From an uncultured Arenicella sp. (GTDB lineage Bacteria; Pseudomonadota; Gammaproteobacteria; Arenicellales; Arenicellaceae), in assembly GCA_905479805.1 (NCBI GenBank), contig CAJQNY010000124.1, forward strand, positions 1 through 54,628: a DNA stretch of 54,628 nt, in the 5' to 3' direction. The notes below the pieces were generated by a model that saw only the letters and a list, made by a program, of their open reading frames with translations, had not been told where the DNA came from and did no database searches. The position numbers were made by a program, and so were the translations under genes. Of the stretch, positions 37,827 through 48,494 are shown piece by piece; positions within the stretch are counted from its first letter, which is position 1; the number at the start of each line of letters is the position of its first letter.

Positions 37827-38606
37827 ATGCGCGATTTGATGAGGCCCGGACGAAGACGTCCACCGCGTTCAGAACGAAACCAACTTCGCCAAGCCGCGAA
37901 GCAGGGTAAGCGCCGACGAGGAAGAAAGAAGCATACTTTTAGTCTAACTCGTTGGTTGCTCAAACTAATTATATTTGTTTGTTTGATTTCAGCTTTGCCA
38001 ATGGTCGCATTGCGTTATATTGACCCACCCACAAGTAGTTTTATTGAACTTAATAAATTAAATAACAATAAGAACATCAAGCACATCTGGGTTGATATCG
38101 AAGACGTCTCAGCCTATTTTCCAGTCGCTGTGATTGCTTCCGAAGATCAACAATTTCCGCACCATTTTGGGTTTGATCTCAAACAAATAATGTTAGTTCT
38201 TTCCGAAAAAGACAAGGGCTTGTCTCGAGGCGCCAGTACCATCACTCAACAAACGGTGAAGAATTTATTTCTATGGCCAGGACGAAACTTGGTACGTAAA
38301 GGGATAGAAGCATGGCTTGCGTTATGGATGGAAGTGATCGTCCCGAAGAAACGCATTTTAGAGTTGTATGTGAATTTCGCTCAATTTGGCACTTCAGTAT
38401 TTGGCGTCGGCGCAGCCAGCCAGCATTATTTCAAGGTCCATGCCCGTGAATTAAACCCTCACCAATCGGCATTGATTGCAGCAAGTTTGCCAACCCCTTC
38501 TAGATCTAATCCCGCCAAGCCATCGGAGTACTTGGAACAACGTGCTGCTTTTATTCAAGATCAAATGCCGAGAATAGGCGGGCGACGCCTTATTTCGGAG
38601 TTGTGA
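37827..38606 (+). CDS. mtgA: Monofunctional biosynthetic peptidoglycan transglycosylase
   Basis: IASEDQQFPHHFGFD, RGASTITQQTVKNLFLWPGRNLVRKGIEAWLALWMEVIVPKKRILELYVN. Confidence 0.95.
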   Translation: MRDLMRPGRRRPPRSERNQLRQAAKQGKRRRGRKKHTFSLTRWLLKLIIFVCLISALPMVALRYIDPPTSSFIELNKLNNNKNIKHIWVDIEDVSAYFPVAVIASEDQQFPHHFGFDLKQIMLVLSEKDKGLSRGASTITQQTVKNLFLWPGRNLVRKGIEAWLALWMEVIVPKKRILELYVNFAQFGTSVFGVGAASQHYFKVHARELNPHQSALIAASLPTPSRSNPAKPSEYLEQRAAFIQDQMPRIGGRRLISEL

Positions 38607-38717
38607 TCTTTCCGGCGTCTGTAGTCTAGATAATCCAGCTTCCAAAAGATCTAACTACGTGCGAACATGAGCTCCGATCCAGCCACTGAGCTAAGCATTT
38701 ATACAAGCTCCACTTAA

Positions 38718-39725
<1,008 letters not shown>

Positions 39726-39755
39726 GCGCGACAAGCTAAACGAAGAGGGTTAGAA

Positions 39756-40202
39756 ATGTCATTGCAGTATTTACACACTATGATAAGGGTCGGCGATTTA
39801 GATGCCGCCTTAGACTTTTTTTGCAACAAATTAGGACTCGTTGAAACGAGCCGTAAAGATGTAGAGAGTGCCCGGTTTACGCTTATCTTCTTGGCGGCTC
39901 CTGGTGATCTTAAAACGGTAGAACAGCATTCTGCACCACTACTCGAGCTGACTTACAACTGGGATGACAACCAGTATTCAGGAGGAAGAAATTTTGGGCA
40001 TTTAGCCTATCGTGTCGATGACATCTACCAGGCATGTGATGACCTCATGTCTGCCGGAGTCACGATTAATCGTCCACCGCGTGACGGATATATGGCCTTT
40101 ATTAAGTCACCCGATGGAATATCCGTAGAGCTTTTGCAAAAAGGGCCGCGCTTGGAACCTCAAGAACCTTGGTTGTCCATGGAAAACATAGGCACCTGGT
40201 AA
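39756..40202 (+). CDS. VOC-superfamily protein, lactoylglutathione lyase-like
   Basis: LHTMIRVGDLDAALDFFCNKLGLVETSRKD; LELTYNWDDNQYSGGRNFGHLAYRVDDIY; SPDGISVELLQ. Confidence 0.88.
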   Translation: MSLQYLHTMIRVGDLDAALDFFCNKLGLVETSRKDVESARFTLIFLAAPGDLKTVEQHSAPLLELTYNWDDNQYSGGRNFGHLAYRVDDIYQACDDLMSAGVTINRPPRDGYMAFIKSPDGISVELLQKGPRLEPQEPWLSMENIGTW

Positions 40203-40243
40203 AGAAAGGCACTTGGTAAATTAGGCAAACCTAGGGGTTACTC

Positions 40244-40492
40244 TTGGAATTACTAGCAAATATCATTGGCATGTTCGGAACCGCTTTAGTCGTTGGCACC
40301 TATTTCATGCTACAACTTGATCATCTAGACGCCAAAGGACTCGCTTATAATGTATGTAATTTATTGGGCGCAATACTGTTGTTAATCAGTTTACTGGTGC
40401 ATTTCAATCTGGCCAGTTTTGTTATTGAGCTATTTTGGATCGCGGCATCTTTAGTAGGCCTTTACAGGTTTTATCAAAGAAGACGGAACTAA
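40244..40492 (+). CDS. Small integral membrane protein (CBU_0592-like family)
   Basis: Three hydrophobic segments; GLAYNVCNLLGAILLLISL signature; TTG start with AGGGG upstream. Confidence 0.65.
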   Translation: MELLANIIGMFGTALVVGTYFMLQLDHLDAKGLAYNVCNLLGAILLLISLLVHFNLASFVIELFWIAASLVGLYRFYQRRRN

Positions 40493-41154
40493 AAACGCGG
40501 CAGGACACCGAGCACAATTTCACCATCTTTAGTTTGCACCGATTCAATGCGCATCAACTTAATCGGTAAGGTTTCAGTGGATACTTTGTGTACTGGAACG
40601 CCCAACTGTCTTAGAAGAGAATTCGATAAGGGAATCGAGCCTATGCGTACGCTGATGTCCTCGCTAAATGCCAACTCCCCATTTTTCGCTATAGGTTTTC
40701 CTTGTACGGCTAAAAACACTTTTGATTTTCCAAGAAACGGTAATGCATCACGCAATTTCTCGATAGCTGCTTTCGCCTTTCTATCGGCATTGGCTGCTTT
40801 CTGTAAATCTATTACCGCACCTAATTCGATACCATTCGAACTTAGGCTTGCCTTAATACCATCGCTGACAGAAATCAATCGACGACCGTCTTTGCTGGAC
40901 TTTAGACTCGCCAATACTAAGGCATTGAACTCAGCTTCACTAAGCGTTAAGTGACCGCTCATTACTTGCGCAAATTTTTGCCCTAAAAACTTTGATGTCC
41001 CATGTTTTTGTATATCCTCACTAAGCTGTTCAACCACTCGATCGGATTGGGAATGCTCTGACGAGTGCCAGTCTGGCATGCTTTGACTGGAAAAAAACAA
41101 AAATACTAATAATGCTATTACCGTGACCAATAACAGGCCTATAAACTTAATCAT
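40489..41154 (-). CDS. Hypothetical membrane-anchored protein
   Basis: N-terminal TM anchor (FIGLLLVTVIALLVFLFFSS); 221-aa coherent ORF. Confidence 0.6.
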   Translation of the reverse strand: MIKFIGLLLVTVIALLVFLFFSSQSMPDWHSSEHSQSDRVVEQLSEDIQKHGTSKFLGQKFAQVMSGHLTLSEAEFNALVLASLKSSKDGRRLISVSDGIKASLSSNGIELGAVIDLQKAANADRKAKAAIEKLRDALPFLGKSKVFLAVQGKPIAKNGELAFSEDISVRIGSIPLSNSLLRQLGVPVHKVSTETLPIKLMRIESVQTKDGEIVLGVLPRF

Positions 41155-41159
41155 TTAAT

Positions 41160-41480
41160 CTATCTCGATGCCGGTTGTTCTTTTATTCCATTACTAATCA
41201 GTTCAGCCTTCACTCCTTGTGGCGGCGTATCGCCATAATGCCATCGACCGTTGCTCAACCATTTATAAGTGGGGTTTTTGCTTTCCTTAAAGTCAGCTTC
41301 ACTACCTTGGGAGGTACTTGGGCTAGGAAGCAGGCTGTCAAACGAAGGCATTACAGGAAGATTTAAATTTGAAAGTGTCGGCAACCAATAAACTCCGGTC
41401 CGCAAATATGTTAGATAACTAGTTGCAGCAAAAATGATTATGCAAACCATCACACACTTAAGTAAGAATTTTAACGCCAC
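41160..41480 (-). CDS. Hypothetical protein with DUF4124-like C-terminal motif
   Basis: TM anchor; YKWLSNGRWHYGDTPPQGVKAE resembles the YxWxDxxGxxHYSDxPP pattern. Confidence 0.45.
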   Translation of the reverse strand: MALKFLLKCVMVCIIIFAATSYLTYLRTGVYWLPTLSNLNLPVMPSFDSLLPSPSTSQGSEADFKESKNPTYKWLSNGRWHYGDTPPQGVKAELISNGIKEQPASR

Positions 41481-41525
41481 AATATTCTATCAATTAGTAT
41501 TTAACGAAAGTCTCATTGATAGGGC

Positions 41526-42254
41526 TTAGAGCAAAGCAAACTTAACACTAATCTGCACGCGTACCTTTTGCATACCAAACATCTCAGGAGGAGGTGCTGT
41601 ATCGGCTTCCATCGCGCTAGCCATCATAGTCCGTTCCTGCCTAAGCATTCTAGGCGCTGAGGCATTTTGCTCTGTAATCAAAAACGCGCTCCCCAAACTT
41701 CGCCCGAGCTGTTCGGCTAGAAAATCAGCCTTAGACTTTGCGTCTTGCGCCGCAGCCTGCAAAGCGAGCTTTTGTAATACTTTGGGATCTTTGAACCCTG
41801 TATCAATACCTTCAATCGTGGAAACATCATTCTCGACCAAGGCCTGCATCAACAACGGTACTTTGTCTAAATCATTAATAATCACGTTAAGAGAACGACT
41901 CACTCTCTCACCCTTATAGACTTGTCTATTATTCTGCCACTGGTATTCGGGTTGCGCGTTAACTCTCGTGGCTTTGATATATTTATCTTCAATTCCAGCG
42001 TCTTTGATAACACCCAATACTTTGCGGTATCGTTCATCTGCAAGACTCTTAGCTTCTACCAATGTAGCTTGCTTTGCATTTACACTTATCCTCAATGTTG
42101 CTTGATCAGGCTCAAGCTCAACTTCTCCTACACCGAGCACGCTAATATGGTCTTGTATTGACGTAAGCTCATGAGCGCAGGCACTCATGCTCACAAACAA
42201 AGTAAAATTCAGCAACAATACAATCGTTACTCTATTAACAAGCGTAGCAGTCAT
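41526..42254 (-). CDS. SIMPL domain (DUF541) periplasmic protein
   Basis: Signal peptide; ISVLGVGEVELEPDQATLRISVNAKQATLVEAKSLADERYRKVLGVIKDAGIE. Confidence 0.9.
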   Translation of the reverse strand: MTATLVNRVTIVLLLNFTLFVSMSACAHELTSIQDHISVLGVGEVELEPDQATLRISVNAKQATLVEAKSLADERYRKVLGVIKDAGIEDKYIKATRVNAQPEYQWQNNRQVYKGERVSRSLNVIINDLDKVPLLMQALVENDVSTIEGIDTGFKDPKVLQKLALQAAAQDAKSKADFLAEQLGRSLGSAFLITEQNASAPRMLRQERTMMASAMEADTAPPPEMFGMQKVRVQISVKFALL

Positions 42255-42334
42255 CTCAGGTCTCCATATTTACAGTAGTCACAATTATTGCATGACTAAC
42301 TTTCCATGTGCTCACTTACATGGTTAAAATTACT

Positions 42335-43015
42335 TTAGTTGTCTTTTGCCAGTACACGCATTCCTTTAGTTGTAGTACGGCGTTTTCTAAATAACATGGA
42401 ATCTACCACTATTTTTGCAACCACTATTATTGCCAGCAGCCAAACTGGTGAGCCTAGACGTTGGAGCGCTACAGCGCCCAATAATAAGCCAACGTGCATA
42501 ATGAATATTTGCGGATATGGCCGCATGATCAAATTATTCGCCTTAAGATCAAAAATTTCACCGCGCAAAATAAAGTTTTCGATAAAAGACACAATATGGC
42601 TTAAAAATAATGCAGAAATACCAAGATAAATAAACGGTGAGAAGGCTTGGACGAAACTGGCTAGTACTGCAGCGCCTGAGAGAAATAGACTGCCAAAGGT
42701 TTTGAAGTAAACTGCGAAACCTTCGCTGACGTCTATTACTGGGAAATTTAGAATATCGCTCAAAAGCAATCCATGCGCAGAACAGAAAACGCCATAGTGA
42801 ACAACGAAAAACGCACAAAGAAAGATCCCTGAGCCATCTTTATGGTAAACCGTAAGGACAGCCATTTTAAGGACGTTGAACAGACCAATTATTAGGTTTT
42901 CTATCCAAAATAAGGCAAGTACTAATACCGTATCCCAGCCATAAAAGATAACACCAATCAACGGCACTAAATTCGCTGCAAGTAGTACGTAACTCGAAAG
43001 TGACCTACTTGGCAT
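42335..43015 (-). CDS. DUF6498-like polytopic membrane protein
   Basis: NLVPLIGVIFYGWDTVLVLALFWIENLIIGLFNVLKM and several further TM segments. Confidence 0.7.
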   Translation of the reverse strand: MPSRSLSSYVLLAANLVPLIGVIFYGWDTVLVLALFWIENLIIGLFNVLKMAVLTVYHKDGSGIFLCAFFVVHYGVFCSAHGLLLSDILNFPVIDVSEGFAVYFKTFGSLFLSGAAVLASFVQAFSPFIYLGISALFLSHIVSFIENFILRGEIFDLKANNLIMRPYPQIFIMHVGLLLGAVALQRLGSPVWLLAIIVVAKIVVDSMLFRKRRTTTKGMRVLAKDN

Positions 43016-43367
43016 TTTTTACTTTCTGTTTATTGCCCGCTTTGTCTACACAAACAAAGCTAATGTTATTTTCGAACAACACTTCTTCCGTCTCCGTTTC
43101 ATAGCGCGCACCGCGAACCTGTACGTTATAACTAACCGAGGTATTACCTACCCTAACCTTTTTACATTCGAAACACAGAATCTGTCCTTCACGAATAGGG
43201 TGTCTAAACTCCACATCATCTAAACCAATAGTTACAAAATGTTGGCCTGGGAAATCCAGGCTCACCCTTATGTACGCGATTTCGTCTACCCACTTTAGCA
43301 AGGTCCCACCAAACAGGCTTCCATAATCATTTAAATCTGCTGGGAGTACAATTTTGTAATGCTGCAT
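43005..43367 (-). CDS. Hotdog-fold acyl-CoA thioesterase
   Basis: LFGGTLLKWVDEIAYIRVSLDFPGQHFVTIGLDDVEFRHPIREGQILCFECKKVRVGNTS. Confidence 0.88.
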   Translation of the reverse strand: MQHYKIVLPADLNDYGSLFGGTLLKWVDEIAYIRVSLDFPGQHFVTIGLDDVEFRHPIREGQILCFECKKVRVGNTSVSYNVQVRGARYETETEEVLFENNISFVCVDKAGNKQKVKNAK

Positions 43368-43543
43368 CTCTATATTCCAATAAATAGGTTAAAAGCGTCC
43401 GCCTATTATGCGGGAGGTCGAGATACAACACCAAACCTGGCCAATGAAATTAAAGCATTTTAACTTTATCGTCGCCATCACCCCTTGATTTGCTGCGACG
43501 AAAGGTTTATCTATAAAGAGTAGAATACTTATGAGACTCGGTC

Positions 43544-43921
43544 ATGAAGAGAACACCTAGAGACATCCGGTTACATCAATCGTCACGGTACTTGGAAGTG
43601 AAGTTTGAAGACGAAACCTTCAAGCTTCCCTGTGAATACTTGCGGGTTCACTCACCTTCTGCAGAGGTAAAAGGTCATGGTCCAGGACAAGAAATATTAC
43701 AGACCGAAAAAGAAGAGGTTAACATCGTTGCCATCGAACCGGTTGGTCAGTATGCTGTGCGGCTTATTTTTAGTGATGCTCACAACTCTGGTTTGTACTC
43801 CTGGGACATTCTTTATCAATTGGGGCATGAGCGACAAAGAATGTGGCAAAATTATCTAGCCAAACTAAAAGAAGGTGGGATTACCCGTCAGGCCCAAGCG
43901 ACCGATCATTTCTTATGCTGA
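43544..43921 (+). CDS. DUF971 (gamma-butyrobetaine hydroxylase-like N-terminal domain) protein
   Basis: PRDIRLHQSSRYLEVKFEDETFKLPCEYLRVHSPSAEVKGHGPG; YAVRLIFSDAHNSGLYSWDILYQLG. Confidence 0.9.
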   Translation: MKRTPRDIRLHQSSRYLEVKFEDETFKLPCEYLRVHSPSAEVKGHGPGQEILQTEKEEVNIVAIEPVGQYAVRLIFSDAHNSGLYSWDILYQLGHERQRMWQNYLAKLKEGGITRQAQATDHFLC

Positions 43922-44030
43922 GTAACCCTTTATAGATATTAAGCCTAAATTTACTATCTTAGGGAGTCTAATTCGAAGCTAAGACTGTCCAGATGCATAC
44001 CGTTAACCTTATGATTTACTCTATATAATT

Positions 44031-44783
44031 ATGCGAGATCCACAGAACACAACTCATTTCGGGTTTACCGATGTAGAGGAAACAGAAAAACAAGGCTTAG
44101 TGGCTAACGTCTTTAAGAACGTGGCAGCAAACTATGACGTAATGAATGACGCAATGTCATTGGGAGTTCACAGAGCCTGGAAGTGGTTTGCGATTGCACA
44201 AAGTGGTGTAAAACAAGGAGATAAGGTACTGGACTTAGCGGCAGGGAGTGCAGATCTATCTATTAAATTTGCTGAAAAAGTTGGCGATGAAGGTCAAGTT
44301 TTCGTTACCGATATTAATGCTTCCATGCTTGAACAAGGTCGCCGTAGAATGGCCGATGCCGGCCATGCAGGTAATGTCGAATTTTGTTTAGTTAATGCAG
44401 AGAGTTTACCCTTTCCTGATAATTACTTTGATTGCATTACCATCAGTTTTGGCCTGCGTAACGTCACTCACAAGGAAACAGCCTTAGCGGAGATGCAGCG
44501 CTGTGTTAAACCAGGCGGGCGAGTTTTAATTCTTGAATTCTCACAGCCTACGAATGAAAGTTTTAGACGAATTTATGACGCGTATTCGTTCAATGTAATT
44601 CCTAAATTAGGCGAACTAATCTCCGATGATCGGGAAAGCTATCAATACTTGGTAGAATCCATTCGTAAACACCCCAACCAGGAATCATTGAAGAAAATGA
44701 TGGAAACGGCGGCTTTTGATCGTGTCCGATACCATAATTTGACCGGCGGTGTCGTTGCATTGCATATTGGTTATAAATATTAG
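44031..44783 (+). CDS. ubiE: Ubiquinone/menaquinone biosynthesis methyltransferase
   Basis: THFGFTDVEETEKQGLVANVFKNVAANYDVMNDAMSLGVHRAWK; FGLRNVTHKETALAEMQRCVKPGGRVLILEFS. Confidence 0.98.
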   Translation: MRDPQNTTHFGFTDVEETEKQGLVANVFKNVAANYDVMNDAMSLGVHRAWKWFAIAQSGVKQGDKVLDLAAGSADLSIKFAEKVGDEGQVFVTDINASMLEQGRRRMADAGHAGNVEFCLVNAESLPFPDNYFDCITISFGLRNVTHKETALAEMQRCVKPGGRVLILEFSQPTNESFRRIYDAYSFNVIPKLGELISDDRESYQYLVESIRKHPNQESLKKMMETAAFDRVRYHNLTGGVVALHIGYKY

Positions 44784-44798
44784 GTCACCGCATACTTC

Positions 44799-45407
44799 AT
44801 GGTCATCGATTTAATAGAACTCGCTTGCAATAGCGCCTTAGAACATGATTTGCAGTCACGCGACCGCCTGAAACGACTGCATGGAAAGCAAATCACGCTT
44901 AGCATTAAGCCTTTTGGCAGCCTACCTACCCAACACATAACGATCAACCCGCAACCACATGGGTTGGAGTTTACCAACAAGCTCGCAGAAGCACCCGATG
45001 TTAGTCTTATCGCGACACTAAACGCCTTAGTCAAAATTAGTCGCGACGGCTTAGATAACGCTGAATTGGAAACGGGTGATCTTGAAATTAATGGTGACGC
45101 CATTGTTGGACAGCGTTTTGCTCAAATACTTAGTGAACTCAACATTGATTGGGTAGCGTTAATGGCGGAACATTTGGGCCAAGCTCCAGCCGCGCTTTTG
45201 TATGGTGGTGCAGGCAAGGCGAAGGAATTCATCAGTGATTCCCGATCTATGATAAAAGACCAAGTAAGTCAGATTCTAGTCGAGGACCTAACGCTGCTGG
45301 TTCGGGAATCAGATGTGGAACCCTTCTTAGATTCTGTGGACGTATTAAGAGCTGATACTGACCGATTACTTTCTCGATTAAATCGCCTCCAAGCGCTCTC
45401 CGACTAA
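44799..45407 (+). CDS. ubiJ: Ubiquinone biosynthesis accessory factor UbiJ (SCP2 domain)
   Basis: Located between ubiE and ubiB; ELETGDLEINGDAIVGQRFAQILSELNIDWVALMAEHLGQAPAALLYGG. Confidence 0.93.
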   Translation: MVIDLIELACNSALEHDLQSRDRLKRLHGKQITLSIKPFGSLPTQHITINPQPHGLEFTNKLAEAPDVSLIATLNALVKISRDGLDNAELETGDLEINGDAIVGQRFAQILSELNIDWVALMAEHLGQAPAALLYGGAGKAKEFISDSRSMIKDQVSQILVEDLTLLVRESDVEPFLDSVDVLRADTDRLLSRLNRLQALSD

Positions 45408-45432
45408 CCACAAGTATCACAGGGTTTATCCT

Positions 45433-47103
45433 ATGGGCAAAAATTCAACATCTATAAGTCGACTCTGGCAAATCAGGCGTGTCATCAAGGCATATGGTCT
45501 CGCTGAATTAGTTGGAGAATTGGACCTACCCAAAGGCACGGCAATTCCGGCGCGCATTCTGTTCGGGAAAATTAAGCCCAGAGAACAACCTATCGCGGTG
45601 CGCTTACGACTAGCACTGGAAGAGCTTGGCCCTATTTTCATTAAACTCGGGCAAGCACTGTCCACTCGGCCAGACTTGCTAGAGGCAGAGATGGCGGAAG
45701 AACTCGCCAAACTGCAGGATCAAGTTCCTCCATTCCCGGAAACTCAAGCACTTAACATAATTAAAGATGCCCTAGGATCATCTTTCGATGAGGCTTTTAC
45801 TCATATAGAGACCAAGGCCTTGGCGAGTGCTTCAGTCGCGCAAGTGCATACCGCCCAATTGAAACAGGGCAATGCGATCATAGGCAAAAACAACAAGGAG
45901 TGTCATGACGTCGTAATCAAAGTACTTAGACCTGGAATAGTGGAAGCTGTAGAACGCGATCTGTCCGTTATGTACTTCATCGCTCGTTTTCTCAACAAAC
46001 ATTGGTCGCAGAGCGCGCAATTTAGACCGCTCGAAGTCATTAACGAGTACGAAAATACCATCCGTGGAGAATTGGACTTACGCCGAGAAGCGGCAAATTG
46101 TTCACAAATGGCGGCGAATTTTTCTGACAATGACATCATCTATGTTCCGACCGTATATTGGGACTACACATCGGTTAACGTCATGGTAATGGAGCGGATT
46201 TATGGAACATCGGTTCGTGACATCAAACAATTGAAATCACTAGGCTATGATCTCAAACAACTCGCCTCAGATGGGGTGGAGACCTTTTTCAAGCAAGCCT
46301 TTGAAGACAATTTCTTTCATGCTGATATGCACCCCGGAAACATCTTTGTTTCCGAGCAAGGTCGTTGGATTGCCATCGATTTTGGTATCATGGGCGTGCT
46401 TAGTGATAGTGATAAGCAGTACCTAGCCGAGATGTTATTAGGGTTTTTCAACCGTGATTATCGCTCTATCGCTGAATCACACCAGCGAGCTGGGTGGATT
46501 CCCGAGGAAACAAACCTAGCCGAGTTTGAAGCGGCTGTCAGGATGGTTTGCGAACCCAACTTCGCCAAACCCATAAGTGAAATTTCCTTTGGTTTAGTGT
46601 TAGTGGAATTATTTCGAACAATTAGGCGTTTCAACATGCCGGTACAACCGCAACTCGTGTTGTTATACAAAACGTTATTGAATGTTGAAGGACTTGGACG
46701 CCAGCTATACCCGCAACTCAATCTATGGGATACCGCAAAACCCTTTCTTGAGAATTGGATGAAACAGCAGCTTTCACCACAAGCCTGGATAGAAGAACTA
46801 AAAAGTGATTGGCCGCGGTGGCAAAAGGTACTCAAAGAATTTCCCGACTATCTTGAACAGAAGCACAAACAACCATTATTGGAACAACAAAGACACGCGG
46901 CGATGTTAGTTCAAATGGCAGCAGATGCGCGCAAGAAACGATCCAGTACCTTTCACCTGCTATTTGGCTTTACTACCACAATAGCTGCTGCGATCATTTT
47001 TGTTTGTGAACAAAACGGCATATTAGGGACCTCATGGCTTGCTCAATATTCACCACTCATCGGCAGCGCCGGTTTACTCTGGGCATACTTTAAATCACGC
47101 TAA
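45433..47103 (+). CDS. ubiB: Ubiquinone biosynthesis kinase-like protein UbiB
   Basis: LEELGPIFIKLGQALSTRPDLL, ASASVAQVHTAQL, DNFFHADMHPGNIFV, IAIDFGIMGVLS. Confidence 0.98.
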   Translation: MGKNSTSISRLWQIRRVIKAYGLAELVGELDLPKGTAIPARILFGKIKPREQPIAVRLRLALEELGPIFIKLGQALSTRPDLLEAEMAEELAKLQDQVPPFPETQALNIIKDALGSSFDEAFTHIETKALASASVAQVHTAQLKQGNAIIGKNNKECHDVVIKVLRPGIVEAVERDLSVMYFIARFLNKHWSQSAQFRPLEVINEYENTIRGELDLRREAANCSQMAANFSDNDIIYVPTVYWDYTSVNVMVMERIYGTSVRDIKQLKSLGYDLKQLASDGVETFFKQAFEDNFFHADMHPGNIFVSEQGRWIAIDFGIMGVLSDSDKQYLAEMLLGFFNRDYRSIAESHQRAGWIPEETNLAEFEAAVRMVCEPNFAKPISEISFGLVLVELFRTIRRFNMPVQPQLVLLYKTLLNVEGLGRQLYPQLNLWDTAKPFLENWMKQQLSPQAWIEELKSDWPRWQKVLKEFPDYLEQKHKQPLLEQQRHAAMLVQMAADARKKRSSTFHLLFGFTTTIAAAIIFVCEQNGILGTSWLAQYSPLIGSAGLLWAYFKSR

Positions 47104-47291
47104 TTTTTCGTTTCTGGATAATTAGTTAAGTAATTCACAATGGTTAAAGATTGTGTCGGAACGGGTCATGTTCTTGCAATAAAAGCCCGTTAGCGTGTAT
47201 CTTGTACGGGTTGTAGAGACAGCAGTTACCTCGTACGTTACTGCCTTTTCAAAACTTGTAAATTAATTACCTGAGAAAGGTAGGAGATAAA

Positions 47292-47723
47292 ATGGGATTA
47301 TTTGATTTTGCAGCCGACATCGGCAAAAAAGTATTTGGAATCGGTGACGCAAACGCGGCTGACCAAATTAAGGAAAACATTGAAGCTAACAACCCTGGCG
47401 TAAGCGATCTTTCAGTATCATTAGACGATGAAATTTGCACCGTTGGTGGCACTTGCGATACCGCTGAAGCGAAAGAAAAAGTTGTACTAATGACCGGGAA
47501 CATGAAAGGTGTTGGCTCTGTTAATGGGGACGGCCTAACGGCTCCAGAACCCGTAGCTGAACCTGAGTACTATGTTATCGAGAGCGGCGATACTCTATGG
47601 GGTGTTGCAGCTAAATTTCTAGGTAACGGTAGTAAGTACCCAGAAATATTTGAAGCCAATCGCGAAGTTATTGAGGATCCTGACAAAATCTTTGTTGGGC
47701 AAAAAATTCGTATTCCTCGCTAA
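47292..47723 (+). CDS. kbp: BON/LysM protein, potassium-binding protein Kbp (YgaU)
   Basis: MGLFDFAADIGKKVF..; LysM YYVIESGDTLWGVAAKFLGNGSKYPEIFEANREVIEDPDKIFVGQKIRIP; matches the YgaU architecture. Confidence 0.92.
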   Translation: MGLFDFAADIGKKVFGIGDANAADQIKENIEANNPGVSDLSVSLDDEICTVGGTCDTAEAKEKVVLMTGNMKGVGSVNGDGLTAPEPVAEPEYYVIESGDTLWGVAAKFLGNGSKYPEIFEANREVIEDPDKIFVGQKIRIPR

Positions 47724-47747
47724 GCGAAAGCGAACAAGCACGTCTAA

Positions 47748-47774
47748 AACAGCTCCTACGGGAGCTGTTTTTTT
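47748..47774 (+). terminator. Intrinsic terminator of kbp
   Basis: AACAGCTCC-TACG-GGAGCTGTT followed by a T run. Confidence 0.9.
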
Positions 47775-47876
47775 GTCTGCGGGAATGCAATATCTAGCAC
47801 CGCCTAGCCCTCACAGTTGACCCTGATCTAGATAAACCAAGCCATAGAAGCACAGAAGGTTAATACCTTAATCGCC

Positions 47877-47905
47877 TTGAACTTGCACAAATGTGTCCCT
47901 ATAAT
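47877..47905 (+). promoter_or_regulatory. Sigma70 promoter of the iscR-suf operon
   Basis: TTGAAC (47877-47882), 17-nt spacer, perfect TATAAT (47900-47905). Confidence 0.7.
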
Positions 47906-47912
47906 CCTAATC

Positions 47913-47929
47913 CCGAGTAATTTACTCGG
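47913..47929. promoter_or_regulatory. Candidate IscR-type operator: perfect dyad CCGAGTAA-T-TTACTCGG
   Basis: 8-bp inverted repeat around one nucleotide, starting about 8 nt after the -10 box and thus over the predicted start site. Confidence 0.55.
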
Positions 47930-48024
47930 TTTTATCTTTCAAAGCCAGAAAGCGACCGTAAATGGCCTGCACTTTCTAGATTGTTTAAAAATAACCATAT
48001 TTACACGATGCTCTGCTAACGAGA

Positions 48025-48489
48025 ATGAAACTTACTACCAAAGGTCGATACGCTGTTACAGCTATGATGGATTTGGCGCTACACGCGAAAATCGATCGTG
48101 TCACGCTTGCTGATATAGCTGAACGCCAAAGCATCTCTCTTGCTTATCTAGAACAACTATTTGCCTGCTTAAAGAAGGCTGGCTTAGTTTGTTCGGTTCG
48201 AGGACCAAAAGGTGGGTATAGACTTGCTCGTGATGATAAGTCCATTTCACTGGCGGATATTTTAGTTGCCGCAGAAGAGCAAATAGACATGAGTTGTGGT
48301 GGCAGCACTTGTGGTCACGATGACCCCTGTCTCACGCACAGTTTATGGAATAACTTAAGCACTGAGTTCTATCAATTTTTAGACAGCAAGAAACTCAATG
48401 AAATTGTACGTACCCGTTATGTACAAACCATGGCTACTCAACAGGATGTCACGCAAATCGGCGATATCCCTATTCAAATCGGCAGGTAA
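48025..48489 (+). CDS. iscR: Rrf2-family Fe-S-responsive regulator IscR
   Basis: [31 protein letters not shown]; Cys cluster [18 protein letters not shown]. Confidence 0.95.
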   Translation: MKLTTKGRYAVTAMMDLALHAKIDRVTLADIAERQSISLAYLEQLFACLKKAGLVCSVRGPKGGYRLARDDKSISLADILVAAEEQIDMSCGGSTCGHDDPCLTHSLWNNLSTEFYQFLDSKKLNEIVRTRYVQTMATQQDVTQIGDIPIQIGR

Positions 48490-48494
48490 TAGAA

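Noticed and set aside
47877-48113. ORF 47877-48113 (+) upstream of iscR
   Set aside because: Its TTG start is the -35 hexamer of the promoter and it overlaps iscR in another frame; considered non-coding.
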